A stretch of DNA of 64,000 nt. It comes from Arsukibacterium tuosuense (GTDB taxonomy: Bacteria > Pseudomonadota > Gammaproteobacteria > Enterobacterales > Alteromonadaceae). The DNA lies in contig NZ_OBEB01000004.1 of NCBI RefSeq assembly GCF_900215315.1, positions 1 to 64,000 on the forward strand. Direction: 5' to 3'. Position numbers and translations under genes: made by a program. Position 1 is the stretch's first letter; every line of letters starts with the position of its first letter. The notes under the pieces are model-generated. The model did no database searches. It saw only the letters and a list, made by a program, of their open reading frames with translations, and had not been told where the DNA came from. This document shows, one piece after another, positions 8,170 through 16,596 of this stretch.

Positions 8170-9558
8170 ATGGCCCAGCAACTGCTTATTTCATTAGGGC
8201 TATGTAGTGTCTGGGCGGCACTGTTGTGGTGGGCCTGTCCGTTTTTACTGAGAAAAATACCCGGTCTGCAGCAATGGCCGGCCTTTTACTGGTGGCTGCT
8301 GGCCCTTTGTTTCCTGCCATTGTTACCGTTACCGCAACTGGGGCAGCAATGGGTGGTGCCCTCTGTGTTGTTGCAGGACACGTTCATTATCATGCAAACG
8401 CTTACCGCTCAGCCCGCGCATCCTGCGCTTAACCATCAGCCTGCCGCACTTCAGCAATACTGGGCTGAGCTGCTGCTGTTATTGCTGGCGATGGTAAGTT
8501 TCTGGCAACTGGCGCGGCTAAAAGCACAATGGCAAAAATTACAGCAGTTGGTGGCGCTGACCGAACCCTTGCCGCTGGCCAGCCTGTTAAGCGCGGCGCA
8601 GCGGGCTGCACTGCCGGCAGATGTTGAAATTCGCCAGACGCAGGCCGCATTGTCGCCTTTTACGGCGGGCTGGAGGCAGAAGGTCATCGTAGTGCCGGCC
8701 TATATCTGGCAGCTGACAGAGCAACAGCGCCAGCTACTGCTGACTCATGAGTGGCTGCATTTGCAACGGCGCGATCCGCAGCAACTGTTGTTACTGCGCA
8801 TGCTGGTCGCTGCATGTTGGTTTATACCGGCCCTGAAACATATTGAACAGGCATTTATTCGCACTATGGAGCTGGCGGTGGACCAGGCAGTACTTGCTAA
8901 GCAACCCGAGCTGGCAACGCTTTATGGCCAGACATTACTGAGCTGTTTGCAGCTAAGCCGTTCTGGCCAGTTGTCTGGTCTCTCGGCAGGTTTTATTCAT
9001 GGTAATGCCGGTAAGGGCTTTTATCAGCAACGCTTTCAGCAGCTGTTTCAACGCCCGGATGGCTTATCTGCCTGGCAACGCGGGCGGCTTTTTGGCATGT
9101 TTGCTGGCAGCGCAGTATTGCTGCAGCTTAGCACTGCGGCCTTTAGTTACAGCGAGCCCCCAGAGCAGTGGTTGCTGCCGGTCGAAAAGCCGGTAATTAG
9201 CTCTTTTTATGCGCAGCAGCACCCATTCAGGCAAAACCGTCCTCACCAGGGGCTGGACTTTGCTGCCGCCCGCGGCGTTGTCATCAGGGCCAGCCAGAGC
9301 GGTAAGGTACTGCTTGCTGACGCCAGCAGCCTGAATAGCCGCTATGGCAAAGTAGTGTTAATTGACCATGGCCATGGCTACCAGACTTTATATGCCCACC
9401 TGGATAGTTTTTCTGTCAAAGCGGGCCAGCGGATTGCCGCCGGCGAGCCAGTAGGTACGGTAGGAAGCAGCGGCCAGGTAACCGGTCCGCATTTACATTT
9501 TGAAATACTGGTTAACGGCCGGCAACAGGATCCGGCGGCCTACCTGAAATTACCCTGA
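8170..9558 (+). CDS. M56 (BlaR1-like) membrane metallopeptidase fused to an M23 peptidase
   Basis: 462 residues. The N-terminal part has several membrane helices (about 5-27, 38-56, 99-115, 205-222) and the M56 zinc site HEWLH at 193-197, with downstream acidic residues in MELAVDQAVL. After another helix near 308-325 comes a periplasmic M23 domain with zinc ligands His359 and Asp363 (HQGLDF), His411 (YAHLD) and HLH at 442-444 (GPHLHFEI). In BlaR1 the extracellular domain is a penicillin sensor; here that place is taken by a peptidoglycan-endopeptidase fold. Both active sites look intact. It is translationally coupled to the upstream repressor. Fused M23/M56 proteins are known from gammaproteobacteria, but I know of no defined function. 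Confidence 0.9.
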   Translation: MAQQLLISLGLCSVWAALLWWACPFLLRKIPGLQQWPAFYWWLLALCFLPLLPLPQLGQQWVVPSVLLQDTFIIMQTLTAQPAHPALNHQPAALQQYWAELLLLLLAMVSFWQLARLKAQWQKLQQLVALTEPLPLASLLSAAQRAALPADVEIRQTQAALSPFTAGWRQKVIVVPAYIWQLTEQQRQLLLTHEWLHLQRRDPQQLLLLRMLVAACWFIPALKHIEQAFIRTMELAVDQAVLAKQPELATLYGQTLLSCLQLSRSGQLSGLSAGFIHGNAGKGFYQQRFQQLFQRPDGLSAWQRGRLFGMFAGSAVLLQLSTAAFSYSEPPEQWLLPVEKPVISSFYAQQHPFRQNRPHQGLDFAAARGVVIRASQSGKVLLADASSLNSRYGKVVLIDHGHGYQTLYAHLDSFSVKAGQRIAAGEPVGTVGSSGQVTGPHLHFEILVNGRQQDPAAYLKLP

Positions 9559-9623
9559 TAGCCGCAACGATGTATTCATTTATTTACCGCAAGCAAAACA
9601 CCTTAATTATGGAGCGCTAACCC

Positions 9624-10991
9624 ATGTCCAGCAACGGATCGCAGCTTAATCCGCGTCTTCTGCGCTTGTCGCTTATTCCCGCCCTGCACCGGCGGGCGAT
9701 GCTGTTACTGATGTTATTAACGCTGATTATTCTGTTATGGCCGGCCCCGCGCAGCAGCTCAGCGCCGGTTGCTGCCCCGGTTACTGCTTTGGCAATACCC
9801 GGTTTGCTGGCCGACGGCTGGCGCGACTGGCAGCTTGCGCAACTGGCGGCCAACTGGCAGCGGGTCCAGCAGGCTGTTAGCGCAGTGCACAGCGCCATAG
9901 TCGCGGATGCACGGCTGCGTCATTATGCCATCGAGCCTGGAGATAGTCTGAGCCGGATATTCTCCCGCCAGGGCTTTAGCCAGCAGCAATTGCAGCAGGT
10001 ATTGGCGGCTGATCAGTCTTTACTGGCGCTGGATGTGTTACGCCCGGGACACAGCCTGACTTTTACGCTGGATGACAAGCTGCAGTTGCAGGCCATGGAG
10101 CTGTATGTTCACGCCGGCAACCGGGTACTGTATCGGCGCGAAGCTGATGGCGAGTTCAGTTATCAGGAGTTGCTCGACCCGGGTGAGTGGCACAGTACTA
10201 CGTTGGCAGGAACTATTAGCGGCAGCTTTTACCAGTCAGCGCAACAGGCCGGCCTGACAGATGCTGAAATTGCGACAGTGCATCAACTTTTCCGGGATAA
10301 ACTTAATTTTTCCCGCGACATTCAGGCCGGTGCCCGTTTTCAGGTAGTACGCAGTGACAACTATGTTGGCAGTACAGCTACCGGCCAGAGCCGGATTGAA
10401 GGGGTGCGGCTGTTTAACCGCCGCCAGCAGCTCAATGCGTTTCTGCATGATAATGGCCAGTTTTACGATGCCAGTGGCGAAAGTTTAGAGCGGGCTTTTA
10501 TGCGGCTGCCATTATCCCGTACTTTCAGGGTAAGTGACGACTTTAATCCGCGGCGGTTGCATCCGGTAACCGGCCGGGTGCGACCGCATAACGGTACTGA
10601 CTTTGCCACCCCTACCGGCACTGCGGTGCTGGCGGCGGCTGAGGGCAAGGTGATCCGGGTTGAAAATCATCCGTTTGCCGGCCGTTATATTGAAATTCAG
10701 CATCATGGCCAGTTTAAAACCCGTTATCTGCACTTGCAAAGGGCGTTGGTGCGCCCGGGCCAACGGGTTGAGCGGGGCCAGCGCATTGCTCTCTCCGGCG
10801 CCAGCGGCCGGGTAACCGGCGCGCACCTGCATTACGAGCTGCACGTTAACAACCGGCCGGTCAATCCGATGACGGCCAATATTCCACTGGCAGAGCCAGT
10901 CCCGGATGATAGCCGCGACGCCTTTTTGCAGCGGGTGGCCTTTATGATTGAGCAAATGGAGCAGGAGACGGCGCTGGCGCAGTTGTTCTGA
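9624..10991 (+). CDS. MepM-like murein DD-endopeptidase (LysM/OapA + M23)
   Basis: 455 residues: a membrane anchor (about 26-43), an OapA/LysM-like region (HYAIEPGDSLSRIFSRQGF near 94-112, RPGHSLTFTLDDKLQ), a linker, and a C-terminal M23 peptidase with HNGTDFATPTGT, TRYLHL and GAHLHYELHVN. This is the MepM (YebA) arrangement; MepM cleaves D-Ala-mDAP crosslinks to allow insertion of new murein in the periplasm. It starts 65 bases after the M56-M23 gene, same strand, with GGAG at 9610-9613, so it is probably the effector gene of the same BlaI-controlled unit. All M23 metal and catalytic residues are present. Confidence 0.88.
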   Translation: MSSNGSQLNPRLLRLSLIPALHRRAMLLLMLLTLIILLWPAPRSSSAPVAAPVTALAIPGLLADGWRDWQLAQLAANWQRVQQAVSAVHSAIVADARLRHYAIEPGDSLSRIFSRQGFSQQQLQQVLAADQSLLALDVLRPGHSLTFTLDDKLQLQAMELYVHAGNRVLYRREADGEFSYQELLDPGEWHSTTLAGTISGSFYQSAQQAGLTDAEIATVHQLFRDKLNFSRDIQAGARFQVVRSDNYVGSTATGQSRIEGVRLFNRRQQLNAFLHDNGQFYDASGESLERAFMRLPLSRTFRVSDDFNPRRLHPVTGRVRPHNGTDFATPTGTAVLAAAEGKVIRVENHPFAGRYIEIQHHGQFKTRYLHLQRALVRPGQRVERGQRIALSGASGRVTGAHLHYELHVNNRPVNPMTANIPLAEPVPDDSRDAFLQRVAFMIEQMEQETALAQLF

Positions 10992-11102
10992 TGGATTGAT
11001 GTCAGTCCGTCTGGCTGCCAGCTACTATTTACCTGGGTAGTTTAGCTGTGTATTGCCCGCATGCCGCATCGGCGGCAGCGGGGAAATTCAGCGCAGACCG
11101 CT

Positions 11103-12983
11103 TTACTGTTTGGCGGGTTCAGCCTGTAGGTTGAGGCTGGCTTCAGCATCTTGTTGCGGGCTGGCCAGGCTGGCCTGGTCCGGGGTTACCGGCATAGCTC
11201 GCGACTGCTGATTAATCTGATAAATTTGCTCAGTATTAGATAAATCCTGGGCGTTTTTAACATTGGCAATAGTTTCACGCGCTGATAAAAAGCTCTGAAT
11301 ATCATCAATTATTGCCTGCATTTCCTGCGGGTTATCCTGCATTTCCAGAATATGCCGGGGGTGCTCTACATTCTTAGCGCCGCTGTCTGCAAAAGTACTG
11401 CTCATGATACGTGAGCTGATGACCCATGGCGTTAACGATGAGCGCATGACATAGTTTTCCGATGAAGTTGAGTCGTAAATGCCTTTACCCGTGGTCAGTT
11501 TGCTTTGGGTATAAGTTCCTTCGCATTTCAGATATACCAGTAACGAATCAAAGTTCAGTTCAGCCCAGAAAGTGTGGCTGTAATTTTCCAGCAGGCGGCC
11601 AAAGCTGTGGCAGATAAGCCAGCTGAAAATCAGGCTTAAGATAAACTGACTTTCATTAAACAGATTAACTACAAAGCTCTGGGTTACAGCATCACCGGGC
11701 CGCGCCAGCGCAGTAAATTCGCGTACCAGGCTCAGGACAGTTTGTGCCTCAAACAGCAGATAAAACAAAATAAAGGGGCCAATCAGTAGCAGCAACTGGC
11801 CAGTGATGGTCGCCCATATCCGTAAGTGCTTAAATAAGGCAGTATGCTGCAGCGGAGCATAAGCGGGCTGAGTTTCAATCATCACTTCGCCATTAAAATC
11901 GCCTTTGCTTTCAGATTGTTCGTTCAGGTTCGGTGCCAGTTCGCGATAGACGCGGTTGGGTATTTCCATATAGCGCCGGTTTGCCATCACAATATTGTCG
12001 ATATTTACAAACAGTTCGCGCGGATGAATATTTTCCTGCCAGTTAGCACGATACTCAGATACTTTCGTCTGCGCCTGCACCTTGGCCGTGCGCTGTTTTA
12101 ACAGCAGAAAAATAAAGGCGCCACTGATAGCGCCAAAAACCAGCACCAGCAATAACTGCGGCATCACTGCGAAGCTTTGTAGTTCAGCGGTCTGTAATTC
12201 ACTGACAAAGTACTGCACGTCGGGCTGCTGTAACAGGAAGTTAATGGCTAACCCCAACAATACCGGCGCCAGGATGGCAAACGCCATAATTTTGGCCAGT
12301 TTCAGGTTGCCCTGTGTTTCAATGCTTTTTTCTGCCTTGCGATACACGGTACTGGCACCCCGCCAGCTCAGAATTAAATATACCACCAGCACAAAAGAGA
12401 AAAACGGCAGCAAAATATCGCCGGTGTCGCCGGCCAGCCCGGTTAAACAAACAAAGGCGGTGAGGGCGTAGGCCACCAGCGCAATGGCCGTGGCAATCAG
12501 GGCCCCGGCAAACCGCTGCGCCAGGTTACGCAGCGGATAGGGCAGGAATATCAGCTTAGGTACCAGAGTATGTACTAAGCGGGAAATAAAGCCGTCTGGT
12601 TCCACAAATGTTTTATTTTTGCGGCCCATCAGCATTTCTTCCAGATCAATGCTTTTGTAATGTGGCTGCTCCAGCTTGGCTGTTTCCCGCTCAGACTTAC
12701 TAAAGTTAGGGGCCAGCGAGGTAGGCACGCTGCGGCCGACAAAAAACCGCATCATCTGAGCAATACCGCCGCCCAGCGCCTTTAAGCCGCCCGCCAGCAA
12801 CAGGAAGCCTACAGCGGCGTATATCCAGGCCAGGGTTTTATCCTGCTGTACCAGGCTAACCACCTGCAGTAACGGGTAAATGCCCAGTAAACTCACAATC
12901 AAGCCACGGCTTGCCCGAAGCAGGCCCTCGGCTTTAAAGGGGTTACGGATCCCTAAGGACTCACTGCCATAATCATATGCCAT
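11103..12983 (-). CDS. Large conserved membrane protein of unknown function
   Basis: 626 residues. About eight hydrophobic helices are visible (near 26-46, 50-70, 161-181, 188-207, 221-241, 274-295, 391-412, 443-461), with a cytosolic loop around 300-385 and a long soluble tail (about 465-626) ending in a Gln/Ala-rich stretch. No catalytic motif, transporter signature or secretion signal is recognised. A 101-residue membrane protein gene lies 112 bases upstream on the same strand and may be a partner. I do not recognise the family. Confidence 0.75.
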   Translation of the reverse strand: MAYDYGSESLGIRNPFKAEGLLRASRGLIVSLLGIYPLLQVVSLVQQDKTLAWIYAAVGFLLLAGGLKALGGGIAQMMRFFVGRSVPTSLAPNFSKSERETAKLEQPHYKSIDLEEMLMGRKNKTFVEPDGFISRLVHTLVPKLIFLPYPLRNLAQRFAGALIATAIALVAYALTAFVCLTGLAGDTGDILLPFFSFVLVVYLILSWRGASTVYRKAEKSIETQGNLKLAKIMAFAILAPVLLGLAINFLLQQPDVQYFVSELQTAELQSFAVMPQLLLVLVFGAISGAFIFLLLKQRTAKVQAQTKVSEYRANWQENIHPRELFVNIDNIVMANRRYMEIPNRVYRELAPNLNEQSESKGDFNGEVMIETQPAYAPLQHTALFKHLRIWATITGQLLLLIGPFILFYLLFEAQTVLSLVREFTALARPGDAVTQSFVVNLFNESQFILSLIFSWLICHSFGRLLENYSHTFWAELNFDSLLVYLKCEGTYTQSKLTTGKGIYDSTSSENYVMRSSLTPWVISSRIMSSTFADSGAKNVEHPRHILEMQDNPQEMQAIIDDIQSFLSARETIANVKNAQDLSNTEQIYQINQQSRAMPVTPDQASLASPQQDAEASLNLQAEPAKQ

Positions 12984-13095
12984 GATTACATCCTTTTTAA
13001 AATCATATTGTTGGAATTGCAGGTATTCTGCCTGACTGGTTCATTATTGCAATTGATGGAGGGTGATATTTGCAGATTTTGTTAAAACTACGCTT

Positions 13096-13401
13096 TCATA
13101 CGTCCGTCTTTTTTCTTATTGCAGCCTGCTGTGCTGCTTTAACCTCACTTTCGTGCTGCATTAGCAGCAGCGTCAGGTAAATTTTGGTGGGTAGCGACAG
13201 GATGAGTCCGAAAGCGCAGCATGCTGCTACCAGAATGATGCCGGGCACGCCCATGGTTTGCGGCAGGTCCAGGCCGACCCACAGGAAATGGCCAAGGATT
13301 ACCATGGCAATGCCAAGCAGCATCGCCAATTTTAGCCAGAATAACCTGGGAGGCTTCACTGCAGGGGTTTCAGCACTTGGTAAGTCAGATTGTGTTGCCA
13401 T
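13096..13401 (-). CDS. Small membrane protein of unknown function
   Basis: 101 residues with two hydrophobic helices (about 23-43 and 51-76), a short Pro-rich cytosolic N-terminus and a Lys-ending tail. No family is recognised. It precedes the 626-residue membrane protein gene on the same strand (112-base gap), so a shared transcript is plausible. Codon use reads as coding and both ends are clean. Confidence 0.65.
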   Translation of the reverse strand: MATQSDLPSAETPAVKPPRLFWLKLAMLLGIAMVILGHFLWVGLDLPQTMGVPGIILVAACCAFGLILSLPTKIYLTLLLMQHESEVKAAQQAAIRKKTDV

Positions 13402-13532
13402 CGTTATTTACCCGCTAACGCCGGCTGTAACTGGGTTGGTAGTACGAGTATAGAGCAACCACCTGGCAAGCAATTGATCTGCAACAAGCATCTGGATGCT
13501 TTAATTAAACAACAGAACGTGTCGAATTGTAA

Positions 13533-14459
13533 TTACGGCAGAATCGGCTGTACCGGTAACTTTGGTTTAAACAATAACGCCTTTATTTTGGCAAAGGGCG
13601 TGAGGACCAGCGCATTGCCGGCCAGCACCAGCGCAAAACCGGCGAAGGTGTAGCCGGTCCAGACGAAACCTTCAAACAAGGTGCTTAATACCACCGCGAC
13701 CAGCGGAAATAATACAATGACATAACTGGCTTTTTCCGGCCCCATCCGTTTTAACAGGGCAAAGTAAGTAGCAAAGGCAATAACCGAGCCAAATACCGCT
13801 AAATACAGCAAAGACAGGATAAAAGATGGTGATGTGCTAAAGCCAAACGGCTTACCGCTTAACCAGACCAGCAACGCCAGAGCAATACTGCCATACAGCA
13901 TACCCCAGGCGTTTACCTGCATAATCGGCAGGCCGGCCCGCGAGTTACGCACACTGACCATATTGCCCAACGACGCACTTAGCGCACTGCCCAGTACCAG
14001 CAATAAGCCCAGCAGGCTGGCGTTAGTCAGATCAAGCCCGTCTAAGTCGGGATAAAACAGTACCGCAATGCCGGCAATGCCCATCAAAGCACCAAAGTAG
14101 ATACGCTTGGCAACCGGGTTGCCGAAAAACAGCCGGGTGTTAATAATGTTCATCAGCAGCATAGTGGTAAAGGCAATGGCTGCCATCGCCGAGGTTAAGT
14201 GCTGCTGCGCCTGATAAATAAGCAGATAATTCAGGGCAAAATTAAGAATGGCCAGTAAGGCGATAAAACCGTGATCGGTCGGACTAAAGCGCATTGGTAA
14301 GCGGCGCCACCAGCAAAACAGCCACATCAACACGGCCGACAATGCAAAGCGGTAAAACAGCGATGCCTCTATCGCCACGTCACCAAGCTGAAACTCGATA
14401 GCAATCCAGGTGGAACCCCAGATCAGAACCGTAACAAGATAAAGCAGGGTGTTTTGCAT
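13533..14459 (-). CDS. EamA/DMT-family exporter
   Basis: Inner-membrane protein of the drug/metabolite transporter family with ten helices in two EamA repeats, 308 residues from ATG 14459. Typical features: an N-terminal LIWGSTWIAIEF, the first repeat ending near VLFYPDL, and the second repeat with SVIAFATYFALLKRMGPEKASYVIVLFPLVAV. The substrate cannot be told from sequence; family members export amino acids, metabolites or drugs. An in-frame TTG at 14489 would add ten residues, but neither start has a good ribosome binding site. The AraC regulator gene 88 bases upstream on the same strand may control it. Confidence 0.85.
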   Translation of the reverse strand: MQNTLLYLVTVLIWGSTWIAIEFQLGDVAIEASLFYRFALSAVLMWLFCWWRRLPMRFSPTDHGFIALLAILNFALNYLLIYQAQQHLTSAMAAIAFTTMLLMNIINTRLFFGNPVAKRIYFGALMGIAGIAVLFYPDLDGLDLTNASLLGLLLVLGSALSASLGNMVSVRNSRAGLPIMQVNAWGMLYGSIALALLVWLSGKPFGFSTSPSFILSLLYLAVFGSVIAFATYFALLKRMGPEKASYVIVLFPLVAVVLSTLFEGFVWTGYTFAGFALVLAGNALVLTPFAKIKALLFKPKLPVQPILP

Positions 14460-14547
14460 AGTGAATGGCTTAGTGAGCTGAAGAGGCAACAGAGGCGCTG
14501 ATCATAAAGCCTTGTGGGGGTTTTAAACAGTAGTTTGGGCAGAAAAT

Positions 14548-15447
14548 TTACAGCGTCTGTCGAAAACGCGCGACATCGGCTTTCGGCGGTGCACCAAATA
14601 AGCGGCTGTACTCGCGGCTGAACTGCGACGGGCTTTCATAACCTACTTTATAGCTGGCGGTGGCGGCTTCTAAACCTTCGTACAACATAATACGCCGTGC
14701 TTCATTTAGCCGCAGTTGCTTTTGAAACTGCAACGGCGACATTGAGGTTACCGCTTTAAAGCTTTGAAACAAAGCCGACTCACTTAAATGCGCTACATCA
14801 GCCAGTTCTTTAATTCGCAGCGGCTGATTATAGCGCTGGCGCAATAATTCTATGACTTTACTGATGCGATTGGCCTGGCTGTCGAGCAGGGTAAACTCCC
14901 GTAAATGACCGCCTACCGGGCCAAGCAACAGGCGATACAACAACTCGCGCTTTAACAGCGGCAGCAATACCGCAATATCCTGCGGCTGCCGTATTAGTTG
15001 TAATATGCGCTGAAACACCGACAGTAAGGCAGGGTCTGCATCACCAACACTGATCCCGCGCGCAGGCGTTGGCTGGCGTGGCACTTTATCGCCCAGGTCG
15101 ATCACTAAGTCTGTCAGTTCCTGCAAGTCCAGGTTAATGCTCATCCCAATATAGGGCTCTGCGTTGCTGGCCTTTATTATTTTACCGCTGACCGGCAGCA
15201 TTACCGGCACCAGCAAGTACTGCAACTGGTTATACAGCAACAGTTCGTCACCCAGCAGCAGTTGCTTGCTACCCTGTAATAACAGACAAAGGGTTGGTTC
15301 ATAAATAGTGGGGGTAGCAGAGGTTGGGGCATTACAGCGAAACAGTCGTACGCCCGGAATGACGGAATCACTGACACCGGTACTGCTAAGCTCAGTCAGC
15401 AGTGGCTGCAGCATTTGCTGACGCAGAAGTTCGCGTTCGTCCGTCAT
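14548..15447 (-). CDS. AraC-family transcriptional regulator
   Basis: 299 residues: an N-terminal cupin-like AraC_N effector domain (PTLCLLLQGSKQLLLGDE near 50-67) and a C-terminal pair of helix-turn-helix motifs (RIKELADVAHLSESALFQSF, MSPLQFQKQLRLNEARRIM, then SYKVGYESPSQFSREYSRLFG). It belongs to the group of AraC proteins with the type-I N domain often found beside oxidoreductase or exporter genes. It lies upstream of the EamA gene on the same strand, so regulation of that gene is a reasonable guess. The effector is unknown. Confidence 0.9.
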   Translation of the reverse strand: MTDERELLRQQMLQPLLTELSSTGVSDSVIPGVRLFRCNAPTSATPTIYEPTLCLLLQGSKQLLLGDELLLYNQLQYLLVPVMLPVSGKIIKASNAEPYIGMSINLDLQELTDLVIDLGDKVPRQPTPARGISVGDADPALLSVFQRILQLIRQPQDIAVLLPLLKRELLYRLLLGPVGGHLREFTLLDSQANRISKVIELLRQRYNQPLRIKELADVAHLSESALFQSFKAVTSMSPLQFQKQLRLNEARRIMLYEGLEAATASYKVGYESPSQFSREYSRLFGAPPKADVARFRQTL

Positions 15448-15569
15448 AATGGCCCCCGGGCAACGTTAATTAACGCAGTATAGGCAGCCAGAATGGTTTT
15501 GCCTATTACTGTAGCAGTGCTTTGCAGGATCGGGCAATAAGTATGGAGTTTAAGGCAGGCGGCACCGGC

Positions 15570-16184
15570 TTAACCGGCGCGCGGAAAAGCCAGCAGCGTC
15601 ATCTCAGCAACCTGACGTAATTGGTCAGCGCTGGCACCATTGTTGGCCTGAATGGCCATTCCCTGCAAAACGGTGCCAAGGTAACGGGCCAGTACTTCAG
15701 CATCGACATGTTCCGGTAAGTCACCGGCCTGCTTGGCCTGTTCAAAACGTTGCCGCAGCTTATGCTCACCGTCAACCCGCCGGTTCATTAAGGCCTCTTT
15801 AACGGCGGCAGCCGCTTCGCTGCACGATAAAGCGCCCTGGATTATCACGCAACCCTGCGGGTTATTCTTGTCGGCCATGTTCATCGCAGCGCCATACAGC
15901 AAGTGTTCTGCCACCTGATACGCCGTGGGTTTTTCCAGCGCCGGGATAAAGAAAGCACAGGGCCGGCTTTCGTACAATTCGATGGCTTTTAAAAACAGCT
16001 GCTCTTTATTGCCAAAGGCCGCATATAAGCTGGGTTTATTAATGCCCATGGCTTCGGTTAAATCGGTTAACGAGGTACCGTCGTAGCCTTTGCGCCAGAA
16101 TACTTCCAGCGCTTTTTCCAGGGCCGCGTCCATATCAAACGCACGTGGCCGGCCAATAGTCGGAGTACAACTTACTGCTGTCAT
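15570..16184 (-). CDS. TetR-family repressor, likely of the adjacent RND operon
   Basis: 204 residues. The N-terminal HTH (GRPRAFDMDAALEKALEVFW, GTSLTDLTEAMGINKPSLYAAFGNKEQLF) is of the TetR type. The C-terminal ligand domain contains a Cys-rich GCVIIQGALSCSE typical of the TetR_C subgroup that includes AcrR/YcdC-like members. It is transcribed away from the RND efflux operon; two palindromes of TetR-operator type flank the operon promoter. Repression of the pump and perhaps of itself, relieved by a pump substrate, is inferred. Confidence 0.9.
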   Translation of the reverse strand: MTAVSCTPTIGRPRAFDMDAALEKALEVFWRKGYDGTSLTDLTEAMGINKPSLYAAFGNKEQLFLKAIELYESRPCAFFIPALEKPTAYQVAEHLLYGAAMNMADKNNPQGCVIIQGALSCSEAAAAVKEALMNRRVDGEHKLRQRFEQAKQAGDLPEHVDAEVLARYLGTVLQGMAIQANNGASADQLRQVAEMTLLAFPRAG

Positions 16185-16480
16185 TGTTCAGCTCCTGCCT
16201 TAAAAATCGCTTATAGAGTAAACAGCAAAATAGCCCTTGTCCAGCAAGGGTTATATACCTGATAGTACATTTGTAATATTACCCCAGTACACTAATTTTG
16301 CCTCTGTTAACCCGTCAGACAGCTAACTCCCGGTCAGCGTTCACTAAATTGTTGCCTCTGCACCAGCAGCGGAGTTTCAGGCAAGAATGCGCCAGCATCC
16401 GGCATTAAGTTGCACTAAGGCCTGCATTACACTGTTTGCCAGCCTTAGCACCAAATCATCTGTAATAGAATTAAATTAAT

Positions 16481-16546
16481 TTACCGATCGGTACAGAAAT
16501 CGATTGACAGTTCTTTACTGTCCTATATATTTACCGAGCGGTACAG
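16481..16546 (+). promoter_or_regulatory. RND operon promoter flanked by two TetR-type operators
   Basis: TTACCGATCGGTACAG (16481-16496; TACCGATCGGTA is a perfect palindrome) and TTACCGAGCGGTACAG (16531-16546) are 50 bp apart, about five helical turns. Between them are TTGACA (16504-16509) and TATATT (16526-16531) with a 16-bp spacer. A further inverted repeat GACAGT-N5-ACTGTC (16506-16522) fills the spacer. The rest of the 412-base gap (16185-16596) holds the TetR promoter region, where I see no other clear signal. Confidence 0.8.
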
Positions 16547-16596
16547 ATTGAGCAAGCTTATCAGAAAATGTGAGCGACAACACGGAGAACAGTGTC

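Noticed and set aside
10512-10955. 147-codon minus-strand frame inside the MepM-like gene
   Set aside because: Complete overlap with a gene whose M23 motifs are intact; no sign of independent coding.
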